Virus record (IMG/VR): IMGVR_UViG_3300047157_000045
Location: 1 to 40,728 of that record
Strand: one strand, 5' to 3'
Origin: a virus
Length of the DNA stretch: 40,728 nucleotides
Below, piece after piece: positions 9,664 through 18,103 of this stretch (positions within the stretch are counted from its first letter, which is position 1; the number at the start of each line of letters is the position of its first letter). The position numbers were made by a program, and so were the translations under genes. Under the pieces are notes generated by a model. It did no database searches and was not told where the DNA came from. It saw nothing but the letters and a program-made list of their open reading frames with translations.

Positions 9664-9863
9664 TCATCATCCTCTATTGGGTCTATCTCTATGTCAACCA
9701 TACGCTCACCGTTGTCATCTAGATAGTCTTTGTATTTTAATCTACCTTGTCTGTGCATCAGCACAGCATCAGTAATTCCTTTTTGGTACGCTTGCTTGTG
9801 TGTAAAGTATATACCTACAGCACCAAGCACTGTAAAAGCTACGCTTAGACTTAAATAGTCCAT
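9660..9863 (-). CDS. Small N-terminally anchored membrane protein, 67 aa
   Basis: The ATG at 9863 overlaps the stop of the preceding small gene (TGATG). A TTG one codon upstream is in frame but unlikely to be used. Residues 3-20 (YLSLSVAFTVLGAVGIYF) form one membrane segment; the rest is soluble, with a basic stretch (HRQGRLKYKDY) and an acidic end (IEIDPIEDDE). The stop overlaps the NrdJ start (ATGA), so it is translationally linked to NrdJ. The family is not recognised. Confidence 0.6.
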   Translation of the reverse strand: MDYLSLSVAFTVLGAVGIYFTHKQAYQKGITDAVLMHRQGRLKYKDYLDDNGERMVDIEIDPIEDDE

Positions 9864-10033
9864 CAATAACTCTCCTCAAATTCCTCCAGAAATCTATCTT
9901 GCTTTTCTAATAATCTTTTTTCAAAAGCATTTAATAATTCTTCGGGTTCAATTTCTAATTCATCACAGATTAGGCATACATCATACGTTGCTGCAATGTA
10001 TGCCTTCAGTTCTGGTAGTTGTTTTGTTATCAA
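9863..10033 (-). CDS. Small acidic helical protein, 56 aa, TTG start
   Basis: The TTG at 10033 overlaps the stop of the exonuclease gene (TTGA). The product contains ITKQLPELKAYIAATYDVCL and then a Glu/Leu-rich, probably coiled-coil end (LEKQDRFLEEFEESY). The stop overlaps the next ATG. Without it there would be a 160-base hole in a tightly packed operon. The family is not recognised. The TTG start rests on the overlap rather than on a clear ribosome-binding site. Confidence 0.5.
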   Translation of the reverse strand: MITKQLPELKAYIAATYDVCLICDELEIEPEELLNAFEKRLLEKQDRFLEEFEESY

Positions 10034-10836
10034 AAGTCAGCTCCACTTGATACATAATAGTTAGTTATCTTACCAGATGGAATAGGTCTTGCTTCCAGAC
10101 TACCAAAGCAATCTTCCTTGAACCCACAAAATGCACACGTCATACATAGCTTCTCTTCTGTCTTGGCTTTGTTCCAAGTTGTAGCGTTAGCTAATCGCAT
10201 AGGTGGTGTATCTAATTCCATCTTGGCTTTTAAATCAACAACAAAGGTATCTATGTCTTGCTCTAATGGCTGTTCACATAACTTAAGTGTTGATTTGTTT
10301 TTATTGAAAGCAAGGAAGTATCCTTTCTTTCTTTTGTCTGCTTTACCATAGGCAGATAGTTGCTTGATGTAGCCAAAGGCATCATCAGTAAGTCCAGTCT
10401 CTTGGAACTTATTGTCCCAAGACCAAGCACTTGCTGTCTTGATATCCACTAGCTCACCATCTATGGTACAGTCCTGGCTACCATTCACACCTTCCAGTGT
10501 GTGCTTCTTTTGTTGGTCTTCTACTGTGTGTCCCGATAGCTTAAGTAAAGCAACCAGCACCGCTTCTAGTATGTGACCTTGCAAGAAGGTTAGGTAAACC
10601 TCACCCTTTATTTCTTCGGGTGTATGACCGTGGTAGTTGTACCACTGTGCTCTTTCACACTTGCCTAAAGATGACATCCTTAAGCCACGGTTTTCTTCTC
10701 TTGGTGTGAACGCATCCTTAATTGCATCCTCTACCTCTCGACCAGCTTGCATAGCTATCGAGCCCAAGTCTCCAGAATAATCTTTTGACTTCATTACATC
10801 ATATACATCTTGTACTACTGTATTTATAGACTTCAT
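10030..10836 (-). CDS. Cas4/RecB-like PD-(D/E)XK exonuclease
   Basis: This 268-residue protein has the Cas4/RecB nuclease layout: a first Cys (C60, in GKCERAQWYNY), then the catalytic block C-T-I-D-G-E-L-V-D-I-K (D126, D131, K133) followed by KTAS and a Q-L-S-A-Y-G motif near residue 158, and a C-terminal Cys cluster, CMTCAFCGFKEDC (about 232-244). Four Cys so placed hold a 4Fe-4S cluster in this family. Such enzymes act as exonucleases in phage recombination and replication. The gene starts after GAGAGGAGTAGACA and follows the DNA polymerase across a 47-base gap that carries a hairpin. Confidence 0.83.
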   Translation of the reverse strand: MKSINTVVQDVYDVMKSKDYSGDLGSIAMQAGREVEDAIKDAFTPREENRGLRMSSLGKCERAQWYNYHGHTPEEIKGEVYLTFLQGHILEAVLVALLKLSGHTVEDQQKKHTLEGVNGSQDCTIDGELVDIKTASAWSWDNKFQETGLTDDAFGYIKQLSAYGKADKRKKGYFLAFNKNKSTLKLCEQPLEQDIDTFVVDLKAKMELDTPPMRLANATTWNKAKTEEKLCMTCAFCGFKEDCFGSLEARPIPSGKITNYYVSSGADF

Positions 10837-10865
10837 TGTCTACTCCTCTCTTATTAAAATTCATT

Positions 10866-10882
10866 CTCCGAAGTCCTCGGAG
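10866..10882 (-). repeat. Intergenic hairpin, copy of dispersed CTCCGAGGACTTCGGAG repeat
   Basis: On the minus strand this reads CTCCGAGGACTTCGGAG: a 6-bp perfect stem (CTCCGA/TCGGAG) closing a 5-base loop. It starts one base after the DNA polymerase stop and ends before the exonuclease ribosome-binding site. No U-run follows, so it looks more like an mRNA-processing or stability hairpin than a terminator. Near-identical copies occur at 18109, 19852, 20537, 20562 (partial) and 20597. Confidence 0.7.
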
Positions 10883-10883
10883 T

Positions 10884-12610
10884 TCAGTGTGTTTCATTCC
10901 AGCTCTTTCCAACCTTGTACTCGCCAGTAATTGGACAGTTTAGTTTGTAGTATTCTGTTGTCTCTTCCATAGCCTGGACAACCAGCTTACCTATAACCTC
11001 TGCATCTGTAGGGTCACACTCTATCTGTATCTCATCGTGTATCACACCCAGTTGCTTGTAATCAAACTGATAAGCAAGCGAATGGAAAATAACCCAAGCC
11101 CTCTTAGCTATGATAGAGCCAGCACTCTGTAGCAAAAAGTTAAGTGCTGAGTGTGGACTGCGGACATATACTCTGCGACCATCAATGTTTTAATCCAGCC
11201 CTTCTTGGATGCGTGCTCAATCTTTTTTCTAAGCACAGCAAGTGCTGGTGTGTTAGATAAGAACTGATGTTTAATTTTCTTTCCCAACTTCTTACCTCCT
11301 CCACATATCTTGCCGATCAGGTCATCACCACCACCATACAAGTAAGCATAGATGAAACGCTTTGACTCATCTCTGGTGCTCAAGACCCGCAGCCTTTTGG
11401 TTAGCTGTGTGTATGTCACCACTTAATATCTCTTCAGTATACCCTGGGTCTTTCATATAATGTGCCAAACATCTAAGCTCAAGTCCAGATAAATCAGCAC
11501 CAACAATTACCTTGTCATCTGGAACAGTAAACAAGCCACGCATCTGCTGTACCATACTCCTTGTTGCTTGCAGTTACTTGCTGTAAGTTAGGGTTACTGC
11601 TAGACATACGGTGTGTGACAGTGCCCATAGTGTGGACTCTGCTGTGTATCCTTCGAGTATCGTAGTTGTACTCATCAACCCAGCTACTCACTTGCCCTGT
11701 CTTTTCTGCAGCATAAGATACCTAGCTATAATCTTAGCCTCTGGTATGTCCACATCTTTAAGTGTTGACTCATCAACCTTGGGCAGTCCAGTCTCAGTAA
11801 ACACAGAAGGCTTCCATCCATAGTGCATAAGGTGTCTGCCTACTTGCTGTCTACTTCCAAGATTTAACTCTGGATAAGACCAGTATCCATAGTCACCATC
11901 ATCATTGGTGTGACACTCAAGTCCACCTCTGTCTGATAGTGCTTAGTTCTCTGTCCTCTCTTGGTAAACCTATTCTTAACTGGTGTCTTGCTTTTCCATA
12001 CAGGCAGTGGTACAAAAGTCTTGTGCACCTTCTCCTCTGCAAGTCTTAAGTCATCATTAATTTCAACTAATAAATTATAGCACCTTTAATATCAAAGAAC
12101 CATCCAGTCCTCTCTTGTAGTGAGCAGTGCTTCTTTGTTTCATACTCAAGCTCTTTGGCATCATCACTTAATTTATTCTTCAATAGATACTTGTACACCT
12201 TGGTAGTAACCTTGGTATCTCTGATGCAATACTTAAGCATCTCGTCTGTAAACTTAGACCAGTCTTCATAGTCACCCTTTGCAAACCCAAGCCTCTCACC
12301 CCACGCTGCAAGTGAATGACCACCATCTAGTCTGGGTTTGTACAACTGGCTCATCACCATCGTGTCCTCTATCTGTACACTACTAAAGTCTACATCAAGC
12401 AAGTCTCTCCAGCACTGGCACATCAAACGCTATGCCATTATGAAAGATCAGGCAGTCAGCCTCTGTTTCTACCCAGGACTTGAACAAATCAAGACAAGTG
12501 CCAGCAAATGTAGTTACCTCATCTGTATCTATATTGTGGACAGAAATGCACCAAACAACAGTAGCATCTATACCATCCGTTTCTATGTCACAACTAAAAG
12601 TCCGCATCAT
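10884..12610 (-). CDS. T7-like family A DNA polymerase, split by several frameshifts
   Basis: The pieces in order make one replicative polymerase of about 575 residues. The 3'-5' exonuclease domain shows S-C-D-I-E-T-D-G (Exo I, start), HNGIAFDVPVLERL (Exo II) and YCIRDTKVT (Exo III). The polymerase domain shows THRMSSSNPNLQQV, motif A DLSGLELRCLAHY (about 11480), motif B RDESKRFIYAYLYG (about 11365) and motif C GVIHDEIQIEC (about 11020). The residue matching E. coli Pol I Phe762 is Tyr, as in T7. Frameshifts fall near 12420, 12070, 11950, 11700, 11555, 11400 and 11120. All motifs are intact, so the breaks look like sequence errors. The start overlaps the end of the helicase gene. Confidence 0.85.
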
Positions 12611-14252
12611 CGTCTCCCATAACTGGTGAGTGTCCCTTCTCTAGTCTTCCAGTCTCACCATTGAAGTATGCCCATCCAGCCTCACCAGTCTGACCAGTCC
12701 TTCTCATCTTAGGCACACGGATTCTAGTTGCATTTCTCTCGTAGTCATCCTCTGCTAGCTTGTCTCTTGAGAATAGTATGTTGGTATGGCAAGCCTGGGG
12801 TATAGCACCACTACCCTTGACATCATACTCACTAATCTTATGTGGGTGGCTGCCATCATCTGGCTTTCTTGTATGTGTAGACAGTATCACTGTAGCCTTT
12901 GGTCTCCTTGCATAGCTTAATAAACCTATCCATTACTTCCTCGATGTTCTCATTAGATAGATTCTTAATGGCTGTATGTAGTGGGTCAACAAGTATAACA
13001 GTACATCCTACTCCCTTGACAAAGTATCTAATCTTGCAAACATTTCTTCAAGGTCTATACTACCACCACCATCATCGTGTAGTTGTATCTTAGATGCAAA
13101 TCCTATGTCAACAGCATCTTTCATAATACTATCAACATTCAAATCATTAGGTTTGAGTCAACTGCATATTCTCACCAGTGTGTACACTCACTACTTTCCT
13201 GATCGTCTCATCTATATTATCCTCAACCATAAAGCAACCTATCTTTTCTTTCGTATTGGTAGAGAAATGGTAGATTAACTCATTAAGTATTGTTGTCTTA
13301 CCTATAGATGTGTGTGCAATGATAGACACCAGCTCACCACGGGCTACACCACCACGCATCATCTCATTTAGATTGCCAAACGAATCGGGCAAAGGTATTA
13401 ACTCGGTGTCTCTGTACTGCATCATAGCATTACGCATATCCTCTACACTAGCAACACCAGATACAGTGTATGGCTTGGCAAAGTCCCACCATTCGTGACA
13501 TAGAACTGCTTGCCATCACCGTTAATCAAATACTCACAAGCATCCTTCCACTTAGATAGTGTCAGTATCTTACATTTGTTAGGGCCTAGTATAGGGGCTA
13601 CTGCATTTGCTGCATCCCTACCCGCCTCATCATTATCAAATGCAAGAACAACTGTCTCGAAAGAATCGAGCCATTCTATATTAGCTTTGATATTATCCAC
13701 ACAGTTAGAACCATTAATCACACTAACAAAAGCCCACTTACTACCAAACATCTCATATGCTGCCATCGCATCCAGCTCACCTTCCAGTATGGTAACAAAC
13801 TTTCCCCCAGGTCTCTCTATATGCTGACCAAAGAGTGCGTTGTTCTTGCTAGTATCACCACTGCCAAAGAATTTCTTTCCTTCCACTATCCTTGTCTTCA
13901 TACCAACCATCTCACCTTTCTTATTATGTATGGGGTAGTGGTGCTTGATGATGTTGCCATCCTTATCCTTCTCGGCCTTGACTTTGTACTTCTCAAGAGT
14001 CTCAGCTCTTAGCTTACGATCAGGCAGGCTAAAATACTCACCTCTATAGTCAGCTATCCAGTCATCATCCTTGGTTTGTTTTACTTTTACCCCACCTAGT
14101 GCCTCCTTGCCTCCCCTATGGTGGGTGCCGCAAGCAAAGCAGTGGGTCTGACCATCTGAATAGACAGCCATATTGTCCTTACTTGTGTCCTTGCCTCGCA
14201 TTGCACAAGTAGGACACTGTTCTTTCCTTAAAAGTATATTACCTTTATTCAT
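12594..14252 (-). CDS. T7 gp4-like DNA primase-helicase, frameshifted
   Basis: The ATG at 14252 follows GGGAGGAGAT. The N-terminus has a zinc-binding domain (C13, C16, C38, C41), then a TOPRIM primase core with EGELDAMAAYE and a D-N-D-E-A-G-R-D-A block. The C-terminal half is a RecA-type hexameric helicase: Walker A H-T-S-I-G-K-T-T (near 13300), Walker B VILVDPLHTAI (near 12990) and VILSTHTRKP (near 12880). The end is acidic (GDDDADF). Together they unwind the fork and lay down primers, working with the adjacent polymerase and SSB. Frameshifts near 13500, 13155, 13025 and 12897 split the helicase part, but both sides of each break read as the expected protein. Confidence 0.87.
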
Positions 14253-14267
14253 ATCTCCTCCCATTTT

Positions 14268-14299
14268 AAAATAAAAAGGCAGCCACCCTCGTAGCTGCC
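14268..14299 (-). terminator. Rho-independent terminator after ssb
   Basis: On the minus strand a GGCAGC/GCTGCC stem with a 10-base loop (14299-14278) is followed by TTTTTATTTT. It lies between the ssb stop (14324) and the primase-helicase start (14252). It would end or reduce transcription after ssb, so that SSB is made in excess over the polymerase and helicase. Confidence 0.75.
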
Positions 14300-14323
14300 C
14301 CATCTAACACTGCCTATCTTACA

Positions 14324-14707
14324 TTAGAAATCAGATTCATCTAGTTCCCCAGCACCATCTGCTTTCTCTTCAACTCGCACTGCTTCTAAGTAACTAAAAG
14401 CAGACCAGTCACCCTTGCCAGGCTTAACCTTCATAGTCACAGTGTCACCGTATAGAGAAAGATGATTGATACCAACCTCCTCCTTGTCGACATTGTAAAC
14501 TTTAGGTGCACCGAAATCTATCTTACGAGTAGCGGTGATTTGCGTAGCACCATCATACTCCTTAGTTTTCAGTCCTTGTTTCTCAGCAAGTTTCTTACTA
14601 TCCTTATCCAACGCAATCGTCAAAGAATATTTCTCCGTTCCCTTATACACATCGGGCTTTAAAACGTGGTTAAAAACCACAGTACCAACTAAACTCATAG
14701 CACTCAT
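14324..14707 (-). CDS. ssb: Single-stranded DNA-binding protein, T7 gp2.5-like
   Basis: This 127-residue protein starts at the ATG at 14707 (MSAMSLVGTVVFNHVL) after AGGAGTTATAT; upstream in-frame Met codons lack a ribosome-binding site. The N-terminal block (KPDVYKGTEKYSLTIALDKD) and the following beta-rich region fit the phage OB-fold SSB family. The acidic end, ELDESDF, finishes in Phe, the feature by which T7 gp2.5 contacts polymerase and helicase. It coats single strands at the fork. It has its own structured leader upstream (14733-14895) and a terminator downstream, which suggests separate control of its amount. Confidence 0.83.
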   Translation of the reverse strand: MSAMSLVGTVVFNHVLKPDVYKGTEKYSLTIALDKDSKKLAEKQGLKTKEYDGATQITATRKIDFGAPKVYNVDKEEVGINHLSLYGDTVTMKVKPGKGDWSAFSYLEAVRVEEKADGAGELDESDF

Positions 14708-14732
14708 ATATAACTCCTGTAACATTAACATT

Positions 14733-14895
14733 TATGACCCGTGGGTCTCCAACTAGTAGGTAATCCTACTAAGGGTACACTGGAAAATAAGGAAGGAAAA
14801 CCAGTGTACTCTTAGAAAGACTAAGAACCTAAGACTATCTAGGAGTGAGTGTTTGGGTACTCACCCACAAACTCAAACCTAGACTGTCTTAGTAT
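14733..14895 (-). promoter_or_regulatory. Highly structured leader upstream of ssb (five stem-loops)
   Basis: A 163-base non-coding stretch is almost fully self-complementary. The stems are CTAAGAC (14829-14835) with GTCTTAG (14886-14892), enclosing TCTAGG/CCTAGA with a 2x2 internal loop and GAGT/ACTC plus GGGT/ACCC inside; CTTAG/CTAAG (14811-14825); GTACACTGG (14775-14783) with CCAGTGTAC (14801-14809); TAGTAGG/CCTACTA (14754-14771); and GACC/GGTC (14736-14747). No U-run follows any stem, so these are not simple terminators. As minus-strand RNA it would be the ssb 5' leader. A structured control element or a separate RNA is likely; a replication-origin role is also possible. Confidence 0.6.
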
Positions 14896-14913
14896 TGTAG
14901 GAGATACAAGTAA

Positions 14914-15114
14914 TTAAATTTTAGCTGACGTTTCAGGATGTGTCAAGCTATTTGCTATCTTTTTTTCCTGATCCATATGCTCCTTGTTGTATGCATCTGA
15001 ACGCATATACTCCTCGACCATAGCATCGATGATGTCTTGCTCGGTAACTTTATCTATGTCACCACCGCGTAGCTCATCCATCTTATCTATCATCATTTGT
15101 TTAAATACTCCCAT
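14914..15114 (-). CDS. Small acidic protein, 66 aa
   Basis: The ATG at 15114 follows GGGAGGTAATTA. The product (MGVFKQMMIDKMDELRGGDI and onward) is Met/Asp/Glu/Lys-rich, predicted helical, with no membrane segment or known motif. It overlaps the preceding gene by one base (TAATG). It belongs to the run of small early genes before ssb; such genes often encode host-takeover factors, but nothing in the sequence shows a target. Confidence 0.65.
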   Translation of the reverse strand: MGVFKQMMIDKMDELRGGDIDKVTEQDIIDAMVEEYMRSDAYNKEHMDQEKKIANSLTHPETSAKI

Positions 15115-15371
15115 TAATTACCTCCCTTTGTTGGTATCCTATAATCGCTGTAATAGTGGTCGTGTATCTTCTTGAATCCTAGACCGTGTATCAAAGCATA
15201 CTTAAGATTATCTATGCCACTCATCTGGCTTACCTTGAGGTCCATCGTTTCTTGGTAATCATTGAGTGCTTCATTAAGTGTGTTAAAACCTTGCAGCACA
15301 TTGTTGTACTGCGACAAGGGCATCGTTATCTCTACCCTATTTTTTACATACCTTACTTTTACTTCTTTCAT
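15114..15371 (-). CDS. Small protein, 85 aa, unknown
   Basis: The ATG at 15371 follows GGGAGGGAATA and overlaps the upstream stop. The product starts MKEVKVRYVKNRVEITMPLS, a short beta-like hairpin, followed by a helical middle (YNNVLQGFNTLNEALNDYQE) and a C-terminus with HDHYYSDYRIP. No known motif. It is part of the small-gene run in the early arm. Confidence 0.65.
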   Translation of the reverse strand: MKEVKVRYVKNRVEITMPLSQYNNVLQGFNTLNEALNDYQETMDLKVSQMSGIDNLKYALIHGLGFKKIHDHYYSDYRIPTKGGN

Positions 15372-15613
15372 TATTCCCTCCCTGGGTAATCATCATCATC
15401 ATCGAGTGAACCATCATCTAAGATAATCTCATCGACACTCACTATCTCAAACTCATCGTGCAGTTGAGATGCTCTTGCTTCACGGTGGTATTGGTCGTTC
15501 CAATATTCTGTATCGGCTATCGCTTCTGCTTCACCCATATCATCAGCATCAACCTCCACCTCGAAATCATAAGATACAGTTGCCTGTATTTGTACTCGAA
15601 AACACTTACTCAT
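15371..15613 (-). CDS. Small acidic protein, 80 aa
   Basis: The ATG at 15613 (MSKCFRVQIQATVSYDFEVE) is preceded by AGGAAAGGA; earlier in-frame Met codons have no ribosome-binding site. The beta-strand-rich start and the following VDADDMGEAEAIADTEY helix resemble small phage proteins of the type x-V-x-V-x-A-x-x-x-x-E-A. The C-terminus ends in an Asp run (LDDGSLDDDDDYPGRE). Strong acidity is typical of DNA-mimic or host-binding early proteins, but that is only a possibility here. Confidence 0.65.
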   Translation of the reverse strand: MSKCFRVQIQATVSYDFEVEVDADDMGEAEAIADTEYWNDQYHREARASQLHDEFEIVSVDEIILDDGSLDDDDDYPGRE

Positions 15614-15872
15614 TCCTTTCCTCCTTAGTTTTATATAAATTGTTAATCTCATTATACAGATTAGATATCTTATCTTCAAGCTCTGTTATCTGATTCTGTT
15701 GGTTCTGTAGCACATCGATCAGGTGTCCTGGTTGGAATCCAATTCTGTGGTATCCTACCTTGCCCTCTTATCAAACAAATCAGCACCATACACGCTGCCA
15801 AAGTTCAAACGCACTGTTCTATGCGTTCATCGATGACCTGATCTAACTTGCATAACTATCAAATGTAATCAT
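15606..15872 (-). CDS. Small coiled-coil protein, frameshifted
   Basis: The ATG at 15872 follows CGGGAGGTAAT. The frame MITFDSYA shifts into LDQVIDERIEQC, then RLNFGSVYGADLFDK, then VGYHRIGFQPGHLIDVLQNQ and a heptad-like end (ITELEDKISNLYNEINNLYK), stopping at 15606 inside the start of the next gene. At least three one-base shifts are needed. The restored protein would be about 88 residues with a C-terminal coiled coil. The close match of start and stop to its neighbours argues for a real gene with sequence errors. Confidence 0.5.
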
Positions 15873-15873
15873 A

Positions 15874-16113
15874 TTACCTCCCGTTTCTTGGTATCACATT
15901 CATTTTCGGAGCAGATGTAAAAAGTGCACCAGCATCGTTACCTTCATCATCACTGCTTGCTATTATCCAAGACCCATCAGTGAATACTATGACTGGTGCG
16001 TTACTGTACCATCCCATATGATTCATCTCATCATCCGTTAGATATTCTATCTTCCTAACTGTCTTACCTTTGAAGATTTTAGTGGCATCTCCAGACCAGT
16101 CACGCATCCCCAT
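15874..16113 (-). CDS. Small protein, 79 aa, unknown
   Basis: The ATG at 16113 follows ATAGGAGGTAAGA. The product begins MGMRDWSGDATKIFKGKTVR and has a compact beta-rich pattern (VRKIEYLTDDEM, APVIVFTDGSWIIASS) that could form a small barrel. No known family. It overlaps the stop of the preceding frameshifted gene by 14 bases. It is part of the early small-gene run. Confidence 0.65.
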   Translation of the reverse strand: MGMRDWSGDATKIFKGKTVRKIEYLTDDEMNHMGWYSNAPVIVFTDGSWIIASSDDEGNDAGALFTSAPKMNVIPRNGR

Positions 16114-16334
16114 TCTTACCTCCTATATTTTTTATAGTATTTTTATTATCCAATCGCCACTGTTCTCTAGCTTCAACCCTAAACTTATTGAGCCTAGCTA
16201 CATCACTGTAGTTCATAGTCTTACCGTACCTATCCTTCACCTTACCACCGTGTGAATAGATACCATCTAGGTAGCTTGGGTTTATCTGTATCCCATATGC
16301 TACCTTAACTTCATCGTCTTGCCACTTCTTTCAT
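16100..16334 (-). CDS. Small protein with one frameshift, about 77 aa
   Basis: The ATG at 16334 follows AGGAGGGATA. Removing one extra G near 16325 turns the start into MKEWQDDEVKVAYGIQINPS, which then reads through YLDGIYSHGGKVKDRYGKTM and a basic helix (VARLNKFRVEAREQWRLD) to a stop at 16100. It overlaps both neighbours. Family unknown. The single shift is best explained as a sequence error. Confidence 0.5.
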
Positions 16335-16419
16335 TATCCCTCCTATCTTTTCTACGTTGTGTTCGACTTAACTTTCTTTTCTTAATCCTACGATTCCATC
16401 CAATGTATCGCTTAGACAT
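16300..16419 (-). CDS. Tiny, very basic peptide, 39 aa or shorter
   Basis: The ATG at 16419 overlaps the upstream stop (ATGTCTAA). The product starts MSKRYIGWNRRIKKRKLSRT and is almost half Lys/Arg. As given it runs to 16300; if the extra G near 16325 is corrected it ends a few codons earlier (about 35 residues). It is probably a nucleic-acid-binding peptide, judged only by charge. It is too short for standard calling, and the overlap with both neighbours is the main support. Confidence 0.45.
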   Translation of the reverse strand: MSKRYIGWNRRIKKRKLSRTQRRKDRRDNERSGKTMKLR

Positions 16420-16624
16420 CACCATACCTCGGATAGTTTAACGTCTGGTCAACACGATGCCTGATCTCACCTATTGGCGTATCCTTGTTTTGTATCTCGT
16501 GATAGAACCTATCATCCAGTGTTCTTAATACAAACACAAGTGTATCTCGCAGCTCATCGTTTCTATCTTGCAACTTGTAGATGTGCTCAACACAATCCAC
16601 AGTCGTGTGTCTTTCTTTACTCAT
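16412..16624 (-). CDS. Small helical protein, 70 aa
   Basis: The ATG at 16624 follows GGAGGAATAAT. The product (MSKERHTTVDCVEHIYKLQD and onward) is charged and probably helical, with LVFVLRTLDDRFYHE in the middle. No membrane segment or known motif is visible. It lies two bases downstream of the coiled-coil gene and overlaps the next tiny gene. Confidence 0.62.
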   Translation of the reverse strand: MSKERHTTVDCVEHIYKLQDRNDELRDTLVFVLRTLDDRFYHEIQNKDTPIGEIRHRVDQTLNYPRYGDV

Positions 16625-16627
16625 ATA

Positions 16628-17047
16628 TTATTCCTCCCATTTGTATGAACCCTTCTCTGGGTACTCATTAATCTTAGTGTATCCTTGACGCTCTTGATAA
16701 GGTCTAGGTTCTTTGCCATCAATCACCCATTTTTTCATCATAAACGTGTCTGCAGCTAGCTCTTCATATCCTTGAATCGGTCTATCAAAAGCGTAGTGCT
16801 TGGATGCTTGTTTATTTATAAAAAGTTTTGGTATCAGATTTCTTGTCAAGAAGTCATCCATATCTTCTAATATACAGAGAAACTTTCTTCTATCCAACTC
16901 TCTCTCGTGTACCTCTTGCTTTAATCTAGCAATCTCACTCTCTAGATACTTGATATCCACGAGTTCTAAGTCACGAGAAATCTCATCCTCCAAATCACTA
17001 ACTCTAGCAGCTAGCTTATCTATTATCTTATCTTTTTTCTTGCTCAC
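16628..17047 (-). CDS. Coiled-coil protein, 139 aa, GTG start
   Basis: The start is the GTG at 17047 (SKKKDKIIDKLAARVSDLED), preceded by AGGAGGATTTGC and overlapping the methyltransferase stop (GTGA); an ATG further upstream lies inside the methyltransferase and lacks a ribosome-binding site. Residues 5-60 are heptad-like (LEDEISRDLELVDIKYLESE, then IARLKQEVHERELDRR). The C-terminal half has aromatic and charged segments (IQGYEELAADTFMMKKW). It could be a partner of the methyltransferase because of the coupling, but the function is unknown. Confidence 0.62.
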   Translation of the reverse strand: MSKKKDKIIDKLAARVSDLEDEISRDLELVDIKYLESEIARLKQEVHERELDRRKFLCILEDMDDFLTRNLIPKLFINKQASKHYAFDRPIQGYEELAADTFMMKKWVIDGKEPRPYQERQGYTKINEYPEKGSYKWEE

Positions 17048-18072
17048 GCAAATCCTCCTTGTTTTAGTATGTGGACTATCACATCGACAGTCCATCCGTT
17101 GCCCAACATCTTCTTGCGTTGGGTATTGCTTACACCATCCGTATAGTTATCGGGCAGTGTTTGTAATCGCTCCATCTCTAATGGTAACAGTGGGCGATAC
17201 GTTCCCTTATCCACTTGTGCATTTTTAAATCTTACACCAGTCAATACTTTAGGCTCACGATTACCGCCACCCATAGTATTTAGAGTTGGGCTTTTACCCG
17301 TATCCGAATACACACGCTTGAGTATATCGTGACCATTAATGTCTAGTGCAGTGCCAATGTGGTGACACTCTTCATCCTTGTCATACTCTCTAAGTTCACA
17401 AGTTCTGACACCAGTCATAGCTTGGTTGCCAAATCCCTTGTAATCCCTAGCTAATAGACAAGCAGCCTTATCCACATTTGTCTGCTTAACAGTTGTGCCT
17501 TGGTCAGCCACACTATCACCGTATCCTTCAACAAGTATATCTTTCAAGACTACACCTTTGTCATCGGGCTGAGTTATATCCCAGTTGGCCCAATACAAAC
17601 GGTATCTGTTTTGTGCTGATACAAGTGACGAGTTTATCGCTACTGGTTCTACACCTAGATACTTGCTGATGATGTCTTGATACTCTTGCTTCATCCTTAC
17701 ATTTTCTAGTAAGAATTTAACATTAGGATTGTATCTTCGACACTCATCCAGGACTCTAAGAAACTCAAAGAATAGTGCTGACCTAGGGTCATCAAAAGCT
17801 AATTGCTTACCCGCAAAACTAAATCCTTGACAAGGTGAACCTGCAAGGATCAGGTCTATGTTTGGCAACTGTATCCCACTGACAAAACTAACATCGCCAA
17901 CAGAAACAGTGCTTGGGTAATTTTTAAGGGCAATCTTTTCTGCATACTTATCTATCTCTGATGCAAAATAATTATTAACCTTAATCCCTGATCGTTCAAG
18001 GGCTACTTGACCGCAGCTCGAACCATCAAACAGACTTAGCACGTTAATGCCTAGATTGTTATCTGTATCCAT
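17044..18072 (-). CDS. DNA cytosine-5 methyltransferase
   Basis: This 342-residue enzyme transfers a methyl group from S-adenosylmethionine to carbon 5 of cytosine in DNA. Motif I is FDGSSCG (residues 15-21), motif IV is G-S-P-C-Q-G-F-S with catalytic C81, motif VI is E-N-V, motif VIII is QNRYRLYW and motif X is MLGNGWTVDVIVHIL. A variable target-recognition stretch lies between about residues 165 and 280. The pattern resembles DNMT3-like phage enzymes, which usually stand alone and protect against host restriction. No restriction endonuclease gene is adjacent. It starts after GGAAGGAGTAAGT and downstream of a hairpin leader (18104-18130). The target site is unknown. Confidence 0.93.
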   Translation of the reverse strand: MDTDNNLGINVLSLFDGSSCGQVALERSGIKVNNYFASEIDKYAEKIALKNYPSTVSVGDVSFVSGIQLPNIDLILAGSPCQGFSFAGKQLAFDDPRSALFFEFLRVLDECRRYNPNVKFLLENVRMKQEYQDIISKYLGVEPVAINSSLVSAQNRYRLYWANWDITQPDDKGVVLKDILVEGYGDSVADQGTTVKQTNVDKAACLLARDYKGFGNQAMTGVRTCELREYDKDEECHHIGTALDINGHDILKRVYSDTGKSPTLNTMGGGNREPKVLTGVRFKNAQVDKGTYRPLLPLEMERLQTLPDNYTDGVSNTQRKKMLGNGWTVDVIVHILKQGGFA

Positions 18073-18103
18073 ACTTACTCCTTCCTTAGTTATAAAGAGT
18101 AAA

